48,426 nucleotides of DNA from CAYVTZ01 sp964454685 (GTDB taxonomy: Bacteria; Bacillota; Clostridia; Christensenellales; Christensenellaceae). Shown in pieces: positions 8,256 through 16,823 of the stretch (position 1 is its first letter; each line of letters starts with the position of its first letter). The stretch is taken from positions 1 to 48,426 of the forward strand of contig CAYVTZ010000023.1 of the NCBI GenBank assembly GCA_964454685.1, written 5' to 3'. The notes under the pieces are model-generated. The model was not told the DNA's origin. It did not search any database and saw only the letters and a list, made by a program, of their open reading frames with translations. Made by a program: the position numbers and the translations under genes.

Positions 8256-10046
8256 ATGCGGCGAATCACTCTGCGCAACTGGATTGCTGCTGCGGCAATC
8301 TTTGCGGTTTGCTTTTTGATTTTTGCGAGCGGCATCTTGCGGCCGTTGGATAACATTTTTGCGGACTGGCTCTATCAGACGCCGCGTAACATCAATAATG
8401 ACATAAAAATTATTGCAGTAGATGAAAAAACACTTGCCGAGCTTGGAACATTCGGAAGCTGGGATCGTCAGATTTACGCTGATCTGATTCAGGCTTTGAC
8501 CGCAGAGGACGCCAGCCCTGCCGTAGTGGGATTTGATATCATGTTCGTCGGGGAGATTTCCCCGGAGGGCGATGCGGCATTTGCGAAAGCGGCGGCGCAG
8601 CATAAAAATGTGTGCGTGGCATCGCATATCGTATTTCAAGACCGGCTGGTGCAGGAGGAAGGCGGCGCGCGGCTGGATCGGATGTCTGTCAGCATGATGG
8701 AAATGCCCTATGCGCAACTGGCAGCGGTGACGCAAGCGGGGTTTGCGAACATGGCGGCGGAACAGGATGGCATTGTGCGCAGCAGCACCATGACGGCTGC
8801 CTATGGCGAGCAACAACTTTACAGCTTTGCGGCGGTGTGCTATCAGGCATACATGCAGGCGCGGGGGATGGATGCATCATTTCCGCCGACGGATGAACGA
8901 TCGCGTTGGTGGATTCCATACGCGGGGTATCCCGGCGATTATGAAGTGATTTCGCTGGTGGATGTGCTCAACGGCAAAATCAATCCGAAGCTGTTTGATG
9001 GTGCGCTGGTGCTGGTGGGGGCGTATGCGCCGGGATTGCAGGACGCATACAGTGTGCCGATTGAAAAATCGCAGCAGATGTACGGGGTGGAGATCCACGC
9101 AAACATCATTCAAGCGATGCTGGACGGGGTTTCTGCATTGCCTGTAAACACGATGCTTGCGGCGCTGATTGCGGCGGCGGGTGCGGCGGTGCTGTATTTG
9201 CTGTTTTGCAGAATCAAAAAGGCGTGGCTGTCGTTGATTTTGCTGGCGGGCTGCATTGTGATCAATGTCCTTGCGGGGTATCTGCTTTATCAGAATGGTT
9301 TGATGATCCATCTGGTGTATTTCCCGCTGGCGGCGATTGGGGTGTATGTGGCGACGCTGGTTTCACATTATTTGTTTGAGCTGGCGCACCGCAAGAAAGT
9401 GATCAACGCATTTAAAAAATACGTGGCACCACAGGTAGTGGAAGAACTGGTGCGCAAAGGGCAATATGAGATATCGCTGGGGGGAGAGAACCGCGATATT
9501 GCGGTTATGTTTGTGGATATTCGCGGGTTTACGCCGCTCTCAGAGCGTTTGAAGCCGGAGGAAGTGGTGGAGATATTAAATTCGTATTTGAATTTGACGA
9601 CGGAATCGATCTTTCACAATGGAGGGACATTGGATAAATTCATCGGGGATGCGACTATGGCGATTTTTAATGCGCCGTTTGACTTGGATCACTACGAACT
9701 GCGCGCAGCCAAGACGGCACTGGACATCGTGGCGGGGGCGGCAGCACTGGAAGCAGAGCTGGAGGAGCGCTGCCATGAGAGTGTAGGGTTTGGGCTGGGT
9801 TTGCACTGCGGCGAGGCGGTGGTGGGGAACATCGGCTGCATCAACCGCATGGATTACACGGCGATCGGAGACACCGTGAACACAGCGGCGCGGCTGGAAA
9901 GCAGGGCTGCACGATCTCAGATTTTGATGAGCGAAGCCTTCTATCTGCGTGTCAAGGATGAGGTAGAGGCCAGAGAAATTGGCACGATGCCTTTGAAGGG
10001 CAAAACGGCAGAACTGAATGTGTATGAACTATTAAGGATAAAATGA
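8256..10046 (+). CDS. CHASE2 domain class III adenylate cyclase
   Basis: A 596-residue membrane-bound cyclase. An N-terminal helix (about 8-28) leads into an extracellular CHASE2 sensor (about 30-300; the FDIMFVGE and SHIVFQDR regions), then three transmembrane helices (about 305-380) and a C-terminal class III catalytic domain (about 415-590). Active-site residues are all there: metal Asp421 (FVDIRGF) and Asp465 (KFIGDA), purine-selecting Lys461 and Thr535, and transition-state Asn542 and Arg546. Lys plus Thr points to ATP rather than GTP. ATG 8256 was chosen, with in-frame TTGs at 8244 and 8250 as alternatives. Signals sensed outside would change cAMP inside. Confidence 0.9.
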   Translation: MRRITLRNWIAAAAIFAVCFLIFASGILRPLDNIFADWLYQTPRNINNDIKIIAVDEKTLAELGTFGSWDRQIYADLIQALTAEDASPAVVGFDIMFVGEISPEGDAAFAKAAAQHKNVCVASHIVFQDRLVQEEGGARLDRMSVSMMEMPYAQLAAVTQAGFANMAAEQDGIVRSSTMTAAYGEQQLYSFAAVCYQAYMQARGMDASFPPTDERSRWWIPYAGYPGDYEVISLVDVLNGKINPKLFDGALVLVGAYAPGLQDAYSVPIEKSQQMYGVEIHANIIQAMLDGVSALPVNTMLAALIAAAGAAVLYLLFCRIKKAWLSLILLAGCIVINVLAGYLLYQNGLMIHLVYFPLAAIGVYVATLVSHYLFELAHRKKVINAFKKYVAPQVVEELVRKGQYEISLGGENRDIAVMFVDIRGFTPLSERLKPEEVVEILNSYLNLTTESIFHNGGTLDKFIGDATMAIFNAPFDLDHYELRAAKTALDIVAGAAALEAELEERCHESVGFGLGLHCGEAVVGNIGCINRMDYTAIGDTVNTAARLESRAARSQILMSEAFYLRVKDEVEAREIGTMPLKGKTAELNVYELLRIK

Positions 10047-10819
10047 TGGAACAGTGGATGATTATTCCAAGCATAGAAGATGCCGAGCAAAGCCTTGATT
10101 TGGCAAAACGCTACGGATGCGGTTTGGAATACAATGATTTTATTTTGGGGAGCGTGCTGGACGACCCCGACGAACTCAATGTGATTGTGAAGCAGGCAGA
10201 TTATTTTCCGCGCGAAATGCGGCGAACGATGCATGGTGTGTTTTACGACATCACGATTTTTAGCGCGGATCCGCAGATTTGCGCGGTGAGCGAGCACAGA
10301 GTTCGGCAAAGCATGGAGGTAGCTGCGCGGCTGGGCGTAGGCGGTGTGGTTTTTCACACCAACTATATTCCGACCTTTCGTATGCAATCTTATGAGGATT
10401 ACTGGGTGGAGGCGAACAAGCAGTTTTGGACGCAGATTGCGCAGGAATATCCGCAGATTGAAATTTACATGGAGAATATGTTTGACTTGAGCCCTGAACT
10501 TTTGCTGCGGCTGGCGGAGGAAATGCGGGGTGTATCGCGCTTTGGCGTTTGCTTGGACATTGCGCATGCGCACCTTTCAGAGGTTCCGGTGTGCGAGTGG
10601 ATTGCGATGCTTGCGCCGCATATCCGGCATATTCATATCAATGACAATGACGGCATTACGGATGGACATTTGCCGTTAGGAGAAGGAAGGATTGCATTTG
10701 AACCCGTTTTGGGAAGCATCCGGGAGCATTGCAAGGCAGCGTCCATCTTGATTGAAGTTAAGGGGTTGGAGGAACAGAAGAAGTGCTTCGATTACTTACA
10801 GGACCGCTCACTGCTGTGA
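10043..10819 (+). CDS. Sugar phosphate isomerase/epimerase-like TIM barrel protein
   Basis: A 258-residue protein of the xylose isomerase-like / AP endonuclease family 2 TIM-barrel fold. Candidate metal ligands occur on successive strands: Glu in IYMENMFD, Asp and His in CLDIAHAH, His/Asp in HIHINDNDG and Glu in LIEVKG. The substrate is unknown; the family includes sugar isomerases, epimerases and endonuclease IV. It starts with tandem ATG ATG overlapping the cyclase stop (AGGA at 10035-10038 is the ribosome site). Its place between a cyclase and a FecR lipoprotein is unexplained. Confidence 0.75.
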   Translation: MMEQWMIIPSIEDAEQSLDLAKRYGCGLEYNDFILGSVLDDPDELNVIVKQADYFPREMRRTMHGVFYDITIFSADPQICAVSEHRVRQSMEVAARLGVGGVVFHTNYIPTFRMQSYEDYWVEANKQFWTQIAQEYPQIEIYMENMFDLSPELLLRLAEEMRGVSRFGVCLDIAHAHLSEVPVCEWIAMLAPHIRHIHINDNDGITDGHLPLGEGRIAFEPVLGSIREHCKAASILIEVKGLEEQKKCFDYLQDRSLL

Positions 10820-10844
10820 GCGTATTGAAACAGAGGTAATGAGG

Positions 10845-12887
10845 ATGAAAAGAGTTTGGATTGCAGCCATATTGGTTTTTGCTTTTTTGTTGAGCGCGTG
10901 CTCCGGCACGGCGATGCTGAAATCTGATGCGCAGATTGAGCAGGAGTTGGCGAAGGCACAGGAGATGTCCGCGATGCAAGAGGATGCGGTGGCACAAATG
11001 GCGGGAAAGGTGAACAACGAGCCGACACCCGTTGAGGACGCGCAAGCGCGCGTGATCAGCGTGTTTGAACTGAAGGGCGAAGCCATTGTTACACGAGAGG
11101 GCAAAGGCGAGCTGGAAGCATTTGCCGACATGAAGTTGCAGAGCGGCGACACGCTGAAAGTAGGAGCGGACAGCACGCTGACGTTGCGGCTGGATGAGGA
11201 TAAGTTTGTGACGCTGGATCAGAACACTGAAATCATTCTGACGGCGACCGGATCGGGCAAGCAAGCGTTGACGAAGATTGCGTTGCAATCCGGCATAGTG
11301 CTTTCCAACATCACGGCAAAATTGGAAGAGGGCGCGGTTTACGAGGTTTCCACGCCGAAATCCACAATGTCTGTGCGCGGAACGATTTTTTCAGTAGGAT
11401 ATGTTGCCACGGAGGACGGCGGGCTGCCGCAGGTTTTGATCAACGTGTTTGACGGATCGGTTTTGGTACAACCGCTGGACAGCAATGGTCAAGCGACAGA
11501 GGAATCCGTTGTGGTGGATGCAGGAACAAGCGCTGTGGTGAGTGAGCAAACGGAAAAGGGTGTGATCGAGCAGAGTGGCGGACCGGTTGATCCCGCGAAG
11601 CTGCCGGCTGCGATTTTGGGCGCATTGGCAAAGATCGCGCAGGACAAGCCGGAGTTGCTGCCGCCGCAGTTGGTATCGGCGATTACAAATGCGCTGAAAA
11701 ACACCGCACCGGAAGCGACAGCGAAATCGCCCGTGCGCGGAGCGTCTTCGGCGAGCGCACCCACGAATGCGCCGCAGCCTGATCCGGCACCGGCTCCGGC
11801 ACCATTGCCTTCACAGCAACCGGTGCCGCCGACTCCAAAACCGGTACCAAGCCCAAAACCCGTACCGACCGTTGCGCCGACTGTAACACCCAGTATAGTG
11901 CCGACACCCACGGTTTCGCCTGCGCCAAGCGCGACACCGGAACCCAGCCCGACTTTGAGCCCGGTACCGAGTCCGACAGCGGCGCCAACGCCGAGTCCGG
12001 TGCCGAGTCCGACAGCGGCGCCAACGCCGAGTCCGGTGCCGAGTCCGACAGCGGCGCCAACGCCGAGTCCGGTACCTAGCCCAACAGCGGTTCCGACACC
12101 AACACCTAGTCCGACAGTGGCTCCAACACCGGTTCCGACACCCACACCAACGCCGCTGCCGGAGGCATCCATCAATGGCACGACCTATGCGACTTTGTCG
12201 CAGGCGCTAGGTGCTGCCACCACCATGCAGAGCGCCACGGTGCTTATGCTGAGAGATGTGCAGCAGCCGTATGGCATGACGGTGGGAACCAATGTGACGC
12301 TGAACCAAAATGGATTTTGCCTGACCATTGGAAATGACGTGACCATGTCGGTAGCGGGGCAGCTGATTGTGCCGGGCGCGATTGGAACGGATTTGGTGAT
12401 TGCGCCGGGTGGTGCCGTGCGGCTGCAGACAGGCGCCCTGGCGACCATCGGCGGAAAGACGCTGGTGAGTGGATCGCAAGGTTCCTCGCCGGTCTTTAAG
12501 CTGGGCGCCGGTGGAAATTTGATGCTGAGTGAAAACACATGTAAATTCTCCGGCGAGGTAACGCTAAACACAGGTGCAACCTTCAATGTGGTGGAGATGA
12601 TGCAGAACGCGAATGCGGTTTCGGAGCTGGCTTCCAACACGAACTTCACGTCAACCGGCATTTTTGCAGTGGGAAATAGTCTGGTCATTCGCAATTCTGC
12701 TATATTCTCGGCATCCGGCGGCGTTGTGGCAGCGAGTGGAAACACACTGGTTTTAGAGGCCGGCGCAAAAGTAAAAGGTTTAGGGACGGTGGCCGGTGTG
12801 GATACGAACGCAGGGCAGATTACGGTTGCAAACGGCGGAGCACTTCAGCCGGGAACTTATACCTATTCCGGTGGCGAATGGAGCTGA
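10845..12887 (+). CDS. FecR-domain lipoprotein with Pro/Thr/Ser repeat stalk
   Basis: A 680-residue secreted lipoprotein. A signal peptide ends in the lipobox LLSAC with Cys19 as the lipid anchor. A FecR domain follows (about 65-195; SGDTLKVGADSTLTLRL, STMSVRGTIFSV). Then comes a stalk rich in Pro, Ala, Ser and Thr (about 300-440) with a PSPTAAPT-type repeat, and a C-terminal region of about 240 residues rich in short Gly/Asn/Thr strands that looks like a repetitive beta structure. ATG 10845 was chosen because AGAGG at 10832-10836 is correctly placed and the signal peptide begins there. FecR domains often form the outer half of signal relays, and here the gene ends an operon with a CHASE2 cyclase, whose sensor also faces outward. 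Confidence 0.85.
   Translation: MKRVWIAAILVFAFLLSACSGTAMLKSDAQIEQELAKAQEMSAMQEDAVAQMAGKVNNEPTPVEDAQARVISVFELKGEAIVTREGKGELEAFADMKLQSGDTLKVGADSTLTLRLDEDKFVTLDQNTEIILTATGSGKQALTKIALQSGIVLSNITAKLEEGAVYEVSTPKSTMSVRGTIFSVGYVATEDGGLPQVLINVFDGSVLVQPLDSNGQATEESVVVDAGTSAVVSEQTEKGVIEQSGGPVDPAKLPAAILGALAKIAQDKPELLPPQLVSAITNALKNTAPEATAKSPVRGASSASAPTNAPQPDPAPAPAPLPSQQPVPPTPKPVPSPKPVPTVAPTVTPSIVPTPTVSPAPSATPEPSPTLSPVPSPTAAPTPSPVPSPTAAPTPSPVPSPTAAPTPSPVPSPTAVPTPTPSPTVAPTPVPTPTPTPLPEASINGTTYATLSQALGAATTMQSATVLMLRDVQQPYGMTVGTNVTLNQNGFCLTIGNDVTMSVAGQLIVPGAIGTDLVIAPGGAVRLQTGALATIGGKTLVSGSQGSSPVFKLGAGGNLMLSENTCKFSGEVTLNTGATFNVVEMMQNANAVSELASNTNFTSTGIFAVGNSLVIRNSAIFSASGGVVAASGNTLVLEAGAKVKGLGTVAGVDTNAGQITVANGGALQPGTYTYSGGEWS
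11967..12074 (+). repeat. Three tandem 36-bp repeats in the FecR lipoprotein stalk
   Basis: Three nearly identical 36-bp units begin at 11967, 12003 and 12039; they differ only at the last base of the unit. Each encodes twelve residues of the PSPTAAPTPSPV type. Degenerate copies continue on both sides (about 11820-12160). The near-identity at DNA level suggests recent expansion by slippage or recombination. Confidence 0.9.
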
Positions 12888-12918
12888 GGCGGCAATCTGC
12901 ACAGTGAACACGGACAAC

Positions 12919-12960
12919 AAGCGCTCTTTTGTAACCATACGGTAACAGGAGGGCGTTTTT
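12919..12960 (+). terminator. Intrinsic terminator after the signalling operon
   Basis: A long hairpin pairs 12919-12936 with 12941-12957 around a short ATAC loop; several G-U pairs and one mismatch are present. It closes on a run of five T (12956-12960). It separates the FecR gene from the molybdenum/formate cluster. Confidence 0.75.
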
Positions 12961-12978
12961 GCCGTTACGGAGCGCGGC

Positions 12979-13007
12979 TTGTGAATTCGATGGATTTCGC
13001 ATATAAT
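12979..13007 (+). promoter_or_regulatory. Sigma-70 type promoter for the molybdopterin/formate/hydrogenase cluster
   Basis: TTGTGA (12979-12984), a 17-base spacer and a perfect TATAAT (13002-13007), 44 bases before the first start codon. Spacing is ideal and it lies right after a terminator. Confidence 0.75.
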
Positions 13008-13051
13008 AAGTGTAGAAAACGAGAAAAAATCCGCAGAAAGGGGAGCCGTGG

Positions 13052-13612
13052 ATGAAGGTGAAGTTTACCAGCCGCGAATTGATCCTGCTGGCGGTTTTTG
13101 CGGCGCTGGGCATATTGTCTAAGCCGCTGTTGGCACCGCTGCTGAATCTGCTGACGGATTTTGTGCGAATCCCCGGCGGGAGCAGTGTGGCGGGGTTTAG
13201 TTTGCTGTTTTTGGTGGCGGGGAAACAATTTGTGCCCAAGCCGGCCAGCGCGACGATGATGGCGCTGGTACAGGGAATCGTTGCGCTATGCCTTGGGATC
13301 AGCGGAGTTGGCGTCCCGTTGATTCTGCTGTCTTATCTGCTGCCCGGAGTGGTGATTGATTTGCTGATGAGCAGTACATTGACGCATTTGCTGCCTCGAC
13401 GCGCGTTGGCGCAGTTGGCGGGTGCGCTGGGTGTGCTTGCGGGCGCGCTGCTGAACAATTTGCTGTTTTTCCGGTTGGCGTTTTTGCCCATGTTGCTGTT
13501 TTACCTGCTGGGAGTGATTTCCGGTGCGGTGGGTGGTACGCTGGCAGATGTATTATATATGCGATTAAGCGCGGTTGCCGAGGTTGGCAGTAAGGATGGG
13601 AAGGGAACTTGA
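13052..13612 (+). CDS. ECF-type transporter S component-like membrane protein
   Basis: A 186-residue protein with five or six hydrophobic helices and short loops, size and pattern of the substrate-binding S subunits of energy-coupling-factor transporters. The N-terminus (RELILLAVFAALGILSKP) has the short helix with small residues typical of the group. No ATPase or T subunit is nearby, so it would share an ECF module encoded elsewhere. The substrate is unknown; being first in a cluster for molybdopterin enzymes, something needed for that cofactor is a reasonable guess only. It overlaps the next gene by four bases. Confidence 0.6.
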   Translation: MKVKFTSRELILLAVFAALGILSKPLLAPLLNLLTDFVRIPGGSSVAGFSLLFLVAGKQFVPKPASATMMALVQGIVALCLGISGVGVPLILLSYLLPGVVIDLLMSSTLTHLLPRRALAQLAGALGVLAGALLNNLLFFRLAFLPMLLFYLLGVISGAVGGTLADVLYMRLSAVAEVGSKDGKGT

Positions 13613-14085
13613 AAAATAAAATTATTTGGCTGGTTTGCGGAGGGATTGCGGTCGTTGTGATCGTACTGGTGATGGCGAATCTGTCTGCGACGCAGACGGA
13701 CGAGGGGCTGTATACCCGTTCTTCGATTCAAATTTCCGGTGAAGGGAACGTGATGGTGCTGGAGGCGGAGGCACTGGATGCGCTTGCTGCCGTGGAGTTT
13801 GATGCGGTGTATCAGCGCAAAGTGGGTCCGGCGCAGGAGCGCCGCTTTACAGGCATTCCGCTGGAGGCACTGCTGGAGGAAGCAGGCATGAAGCGGGCGG
13901 GGGCGGTTGCAGTGACATCGCTGGATCAATATCGTGTGGAAATTGCGCCGGAAGAAAGCGGGGTATATTTGGTGATGGGCGACGAATTACAGGAAGGCGA
14001 AGGCCCCTATATGTTGGTGACGGCGGAAGATGCACTGAGTACGCGATGGGTCAAGCAGGTGGTGCGGGTGGAAGCACTTGGATGA
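13609..14085 (+). CDS. Membrane-anchored molybdopterin-binding-fold-like protein
   Basis: A 158-residue protein with one N-terminal transmembrane anchor (about 5-24) and an exported domain of about 120 residues. The pattern RRFTGIPLEALLEEAG followed by SLDQYRVEI and a final TRWVKQVVRVEAL resembles the sulfite-oxidase-type molybdopterin-binding fold, but the cofactor-liganding cysteine of that family is not seen, so it may not bind the cofactor. It uses a TTG start overlapping the stop of the S-component gene, so the two are likely translated together. It may be the extracellular helper of that transporter; this is inference. Confidence 0.5.
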   Translation: MKNKIIWLVCGGIAVVVIVLVMANLSATQTDEGLYTRSSIQISGEGNVMVLEAEALDALAAVEFDAVYQRKVGPAQERRFTGIPLEALLEEAGMKRAGAVAVTSLDQYRVEIAPEESGVYLVMGDELQEGEGPYMLVTAEDALSTRWVKQVVRVEALG

Positions 14086-14089
14086 AAAA

Positions 14090-14659
14090 ATGCCTTTGAC
14101 GGCAGTGATTTTGGCGGGCGGGCATTCGCGCCGTATGGGCAGAGCGAAAGAGACTTTGCCTTATGGCAAAAATACCTTTTTGGGTCACATTGCGTATGCC
14201 TTACAGGGATGCGTATGCGAGGTGGCGATTTCCGCGGCAGCGGGGCAGGAGATTTGCGCCAGCTTACCAATCTGGCGAGACGAGATACCGGACAGGGGCC
14301 CGATGGGAGGACTTCTGACGGCGCTGGTGCGCGCGCGCACGGATGTGGTGTTGCTGGTGGCGTGTGATTTGCCGGATGTGTCGGCAGAGGCGGCGAGGCG
14401 CTTATATGCACAAATGGCGAAGCAGGATGAGTGCGTTGTACCTGTGGTGCAAGGGCAGGTGCAGCCACTGTTTGGATGCTACCGCAAAGCACTATTGCCC
14501 CGCGTACGGCAGCTTTTGACCGAGGGCAGGCTTGCGATGCGGGCGCTGCTGGAACGCAGCGAGGTACGATATGTGCCGTGGGAGACGCCATTGCGTAATA
14601 TCAATACGATGTGTGCGTATGAACAATTTGTCGGGGAGGACAAATATGAATCAACATAA
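14090..14659 (+). CDS. mobA: Molybdenum cofactor guanylyltransferase MobA
   Basis: A 189-residue enzyme that attaches GMP to molybdopterin cofactor to make the MGD form needed by formate dehydrogenases. The N-terminal GTP-binding signature LAGGHSRRMGRAKETLP, the DRGPMGG loop, the VACDLPDVS metal strand and PLFGCYRK are all present. ATG 14090 was chosen because the family begins three or four residues before the LAGG loop; an in-frame TTG at 14078 would overlap the previous gene. Its 3' end overlaps the fdhF start by 14 bases, linking cofactor maturation to the enzyme that uses it. Confidence 0.9.
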   Translation: MPLTAVILAGGHSRRMGRAKETLPYGKNTFLGHIAYALQGCVCEVAISAAAGQEICASLPIWRDEIPDRGPMGGLLTALVRARTDVVLLVACDLPDVSAEAARRLYAQMAKQDECVVPVVQGQVQPLFGCYRKALLPRVRQLLTEGRLAMRALLERSEVRYVPWETPLRNINTMCAYEQFVGEDKYEST

Positions 14660-16823
14660 CATCAAGCAGGTGCAGACCACGTGCAGCTACTGTGGAGCGG
14701 GATGCCAGATGCAGTTTACCGTGGACGAAACTGCGAATAAAATCATAGATTGCAAGCCGCTGAACGGGCGGACGAACGAAGGTAAGTTGTGTCTAAAAGG
14801 GCATTACGGTTGGGATTTTTTGAATGATCCGCAGATTTTGACCAAGCGCCTGCGCAAGCCTTTGATGCGCAAGCGTGGACGCAACAGTCCGTTGGAGGAA
14901 GCCGAGTGGTCTGAAGTCATACCATTTGTGGCGAAGAGGCTCTCTGACATCAAGCGGCAATATGGTGCGGATGCAATCATGGGGACAGGCTCTGCGCGCG
15001 GATCGGGCAATGAAGCAAACTACCTCATGCAAAAATTTATGCGGGCGTGCATCGGAACAAACAACATCGATCATTGTGCGCGTATTTGCCATGCCGCGTC
15101 CGTTGCGGGGTGCATGCAGACCATTGGCGAGGGAGCGATGTCCTTGAGCGTGCCCGAGATCGAGAATGCGGAAGTGATCCTGAACTTTGGATACAATGCC
15201 GCCGCATCCCATCCGCTGGTGGCGCGGCGTATCATCAAGGCGCGGGAGAAGGGCGCGAAGATCATCTGCGTTGACCCGCGTGTGACAGAGACGGCGCGTA
15301 TTTCGGATTATCATTTGCAAATCAAGGGCGGTACGAATTTGGCATTGGCGAATGCGCTTGCGAACGTCATTCTGGCGGAAGGGCTGGAGGATCGGCGGTT
15401 TATTGAGGAGCATACCAAGGAGTTTGAGGCGTTCCGCGCGATTGTGGCGGCATATACACCGGAGAGCGTTGCGGAGCTGACGCGCGTTCCCGCACGGGCA
15501 ATCCGCGAGGCGGCGCGGCTGTATGCGTCTTCCAAGCATGCCGTAATTTTATGGGGCATGGGTGTGACGCAATTTGCGCAGGGCGTGGATGTGGTGAAAT
15601 GCCTGTGCAGCCTTGCCTTGCTGACGGGGAATTTTGGCAGACCTTCTACGGGTGTGGGGCCGGTGCGTGGGCAGAACAATGTGCAGGGAACCTGCGATAT
15701 GGGCGTATTGCCGGATAATTTACCGGGCTATCAGAAAGTGGCGGACGAAGCGGCGCGGGAGAAATTTGGAAAGGCGTGGGGCGTTACACTGCCGGAGACA
15801 GCGGGACTGCACCTGACGCGGGTGCCGGAGGCGGTGCGCGAAGGGAAGCTGCGCGCATATTATATCTTAGGGGAGGACCCGTGCCAATCTGACCCGAACT
15901 TAAGTGAGATGCGCGAGGCGATGGAGCATTTGGAATTTGTAATCGTGCAGGACATCTTTATGAACAAAACGGGGATGTACGCGGATGTGATACTGCCTGC
16001 GACCTCATGGGGAGAACATGAGGGCGTTTACACCTGCTGCGATCGTGGATTTCAGCGGGTGCGAAAGCTGGTGGAGCCGGTGGGCGACGTAAAAACGGAC
16101 TGGGAGATCATTTCGCTGATTTCGACAGCGATGGGATATCCGATGCAGTATCAAAGCACACAGGAAATTTGGGATGAAATGCGCAAGCTATGCCCGAAAT
16201 TTGCAGGAGCGACGTATGAGAAGCTGGAAGCGCTGGGCGGGGTGCAATGGCCGTGCTATGCAGAGGGAATGGACGATGCAGGTACGATATATTTGCACAA
16301 GGACGGCAGGTTTGCATTTGCTGACGGTAAGGCGATGTTCAAGACTGCGCAGTATCAGAGTGTGAAGGAGCCGGAGGATGAGCATTACCCGCTTTCCCTG
16401 TGCACGGTGCGCGAAGTGGGGCATTATTCTGTGCGAACGATGACGGGGAATTGCCGCGCATTGCGCAGCCTGGAAGATGAGCCGGGATGGATTGAGATGT
16501 CGCCGCAGGACTGCAAGGAACTGGAAATAACGCAAGGGGAGCTGGTGCGCGTATCGTCGCGGCGGGGAAGCTGCATCACGCGGTGCATGCCGACCTCGCG
16601 CGTGGAACGTGGATCGACCTATATGACTTATCAGTGGTGGATTGGCGCTTGCAACGAGCTGACGCTTTCGCATCTTGACCCTGCAAGCCGCACGCCGGAG
16701 TATAAATATTGCGCCTGCCGGGTGGAAAAGCTGGCAGATCAGCAGCAGGCGGCACAGGAGGTGCGACGGCAGTACGAAAACATCCGACTGCAAATGGGCA
16801 TTGAGGGAGGTGCGGAAGCATGA
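14646..16823 (+). CDS. fdhF: Formate dehydrogenase catalytic subunit FdhF, cysteine form
   Basis: A 725-residue bis-MGD enzyme that interconverts CO2 and formate. The N-terminal [4Fe-4S] site is Cys13, Cys16, Cys20 and Cys49. The metal ligand lies in CARICHAASVAG, where Cys148 takes the place of the selenocysteine (Sec140) of the E. coli enzyme; it is encoded by TGC, and His149 follows. The C-terminal cofactor-binding domain (from about 600) has VREVGHYSVRTMTGNCR. Length and lack of extra Fe-S domains match FdhF of formate-hydrogen lyase and HDCR complexes. ATG 14646 has GGGGAGGA at 14633-14640. It overlaps the next Fe-S gene by four bases (ATGA). Confidence 0.93.
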   Translation: MNQHNIKQVQTTCSYCGAGCQMQFTVDETANKIIDCKPLNGRTNEGKLCLKGHYGWDFLNDPQILTKRLRKPLMRKRGRNSPLEEAEWSEVIPFVAKRLSDIKRQYGADAIMGTGSARGSGNEANYLMQKFMRACIGTNNIDHCARICHAASVAGCMQTIGEGAMSLSVPEIENAEVILNFGYNAAASHPLVARRIIKAREKGAKIICVDPRVTETARISDYHLQIKGGTNLALANALANVILAEGLEDRRFIEEHTKEFEAFRAIVAAYTPESVAELTRVPARAIREAARLYASSKHAVILWGMGVTQFAQGVDVVKCLCSLALLTGNFGRPSTGVGPVRGQNNVQGTCDMGVLPDNLPGYQKVADEAAREKFGKAWGVTLPETAGLHLTRVPEAVREGKLRAYYILGEDPCQSDPNLSEMREAMEHLEFVIVQDIFMNKTGMYADVILPATSWGEHEGVYTCCDRGFQRVRKLVEPVGDVKTDWEIISLISTAMGYPMQYQSTQEIWDEMRKLCPKFAGATYEKLEALGGVQWPCYAEGMDDAGTIYLHKDGRFAFADGKAMFKTAQYQSVKEPEDEHYPLSLCTVREVGHYSVRTMTGNCRALRSLEDEPGWIEMSPQDCKELEITQGELVRVSSRRGSCITRCMPTSRVERGSTYMTYQWWIGACNELTLSHLDPASRTPEYKYCACRVEKLADQQQAAQEVRRQYENIRLQMGIEGGAEA

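Noticed and set aside
11489..12181. A 230-codon Gly/Val-rich frame opposite the FecR lipoprotein
   Set aside because: It is the mirror of the Pro/Thr repeats; repetitive GC-rich DNA opens several frames.
15081..15095. Selenocysteine codon (TGA) in fdhF
   Set aside because: The codon at the metal-ligand position is TGC (Cys148), so no SECIS element is required.
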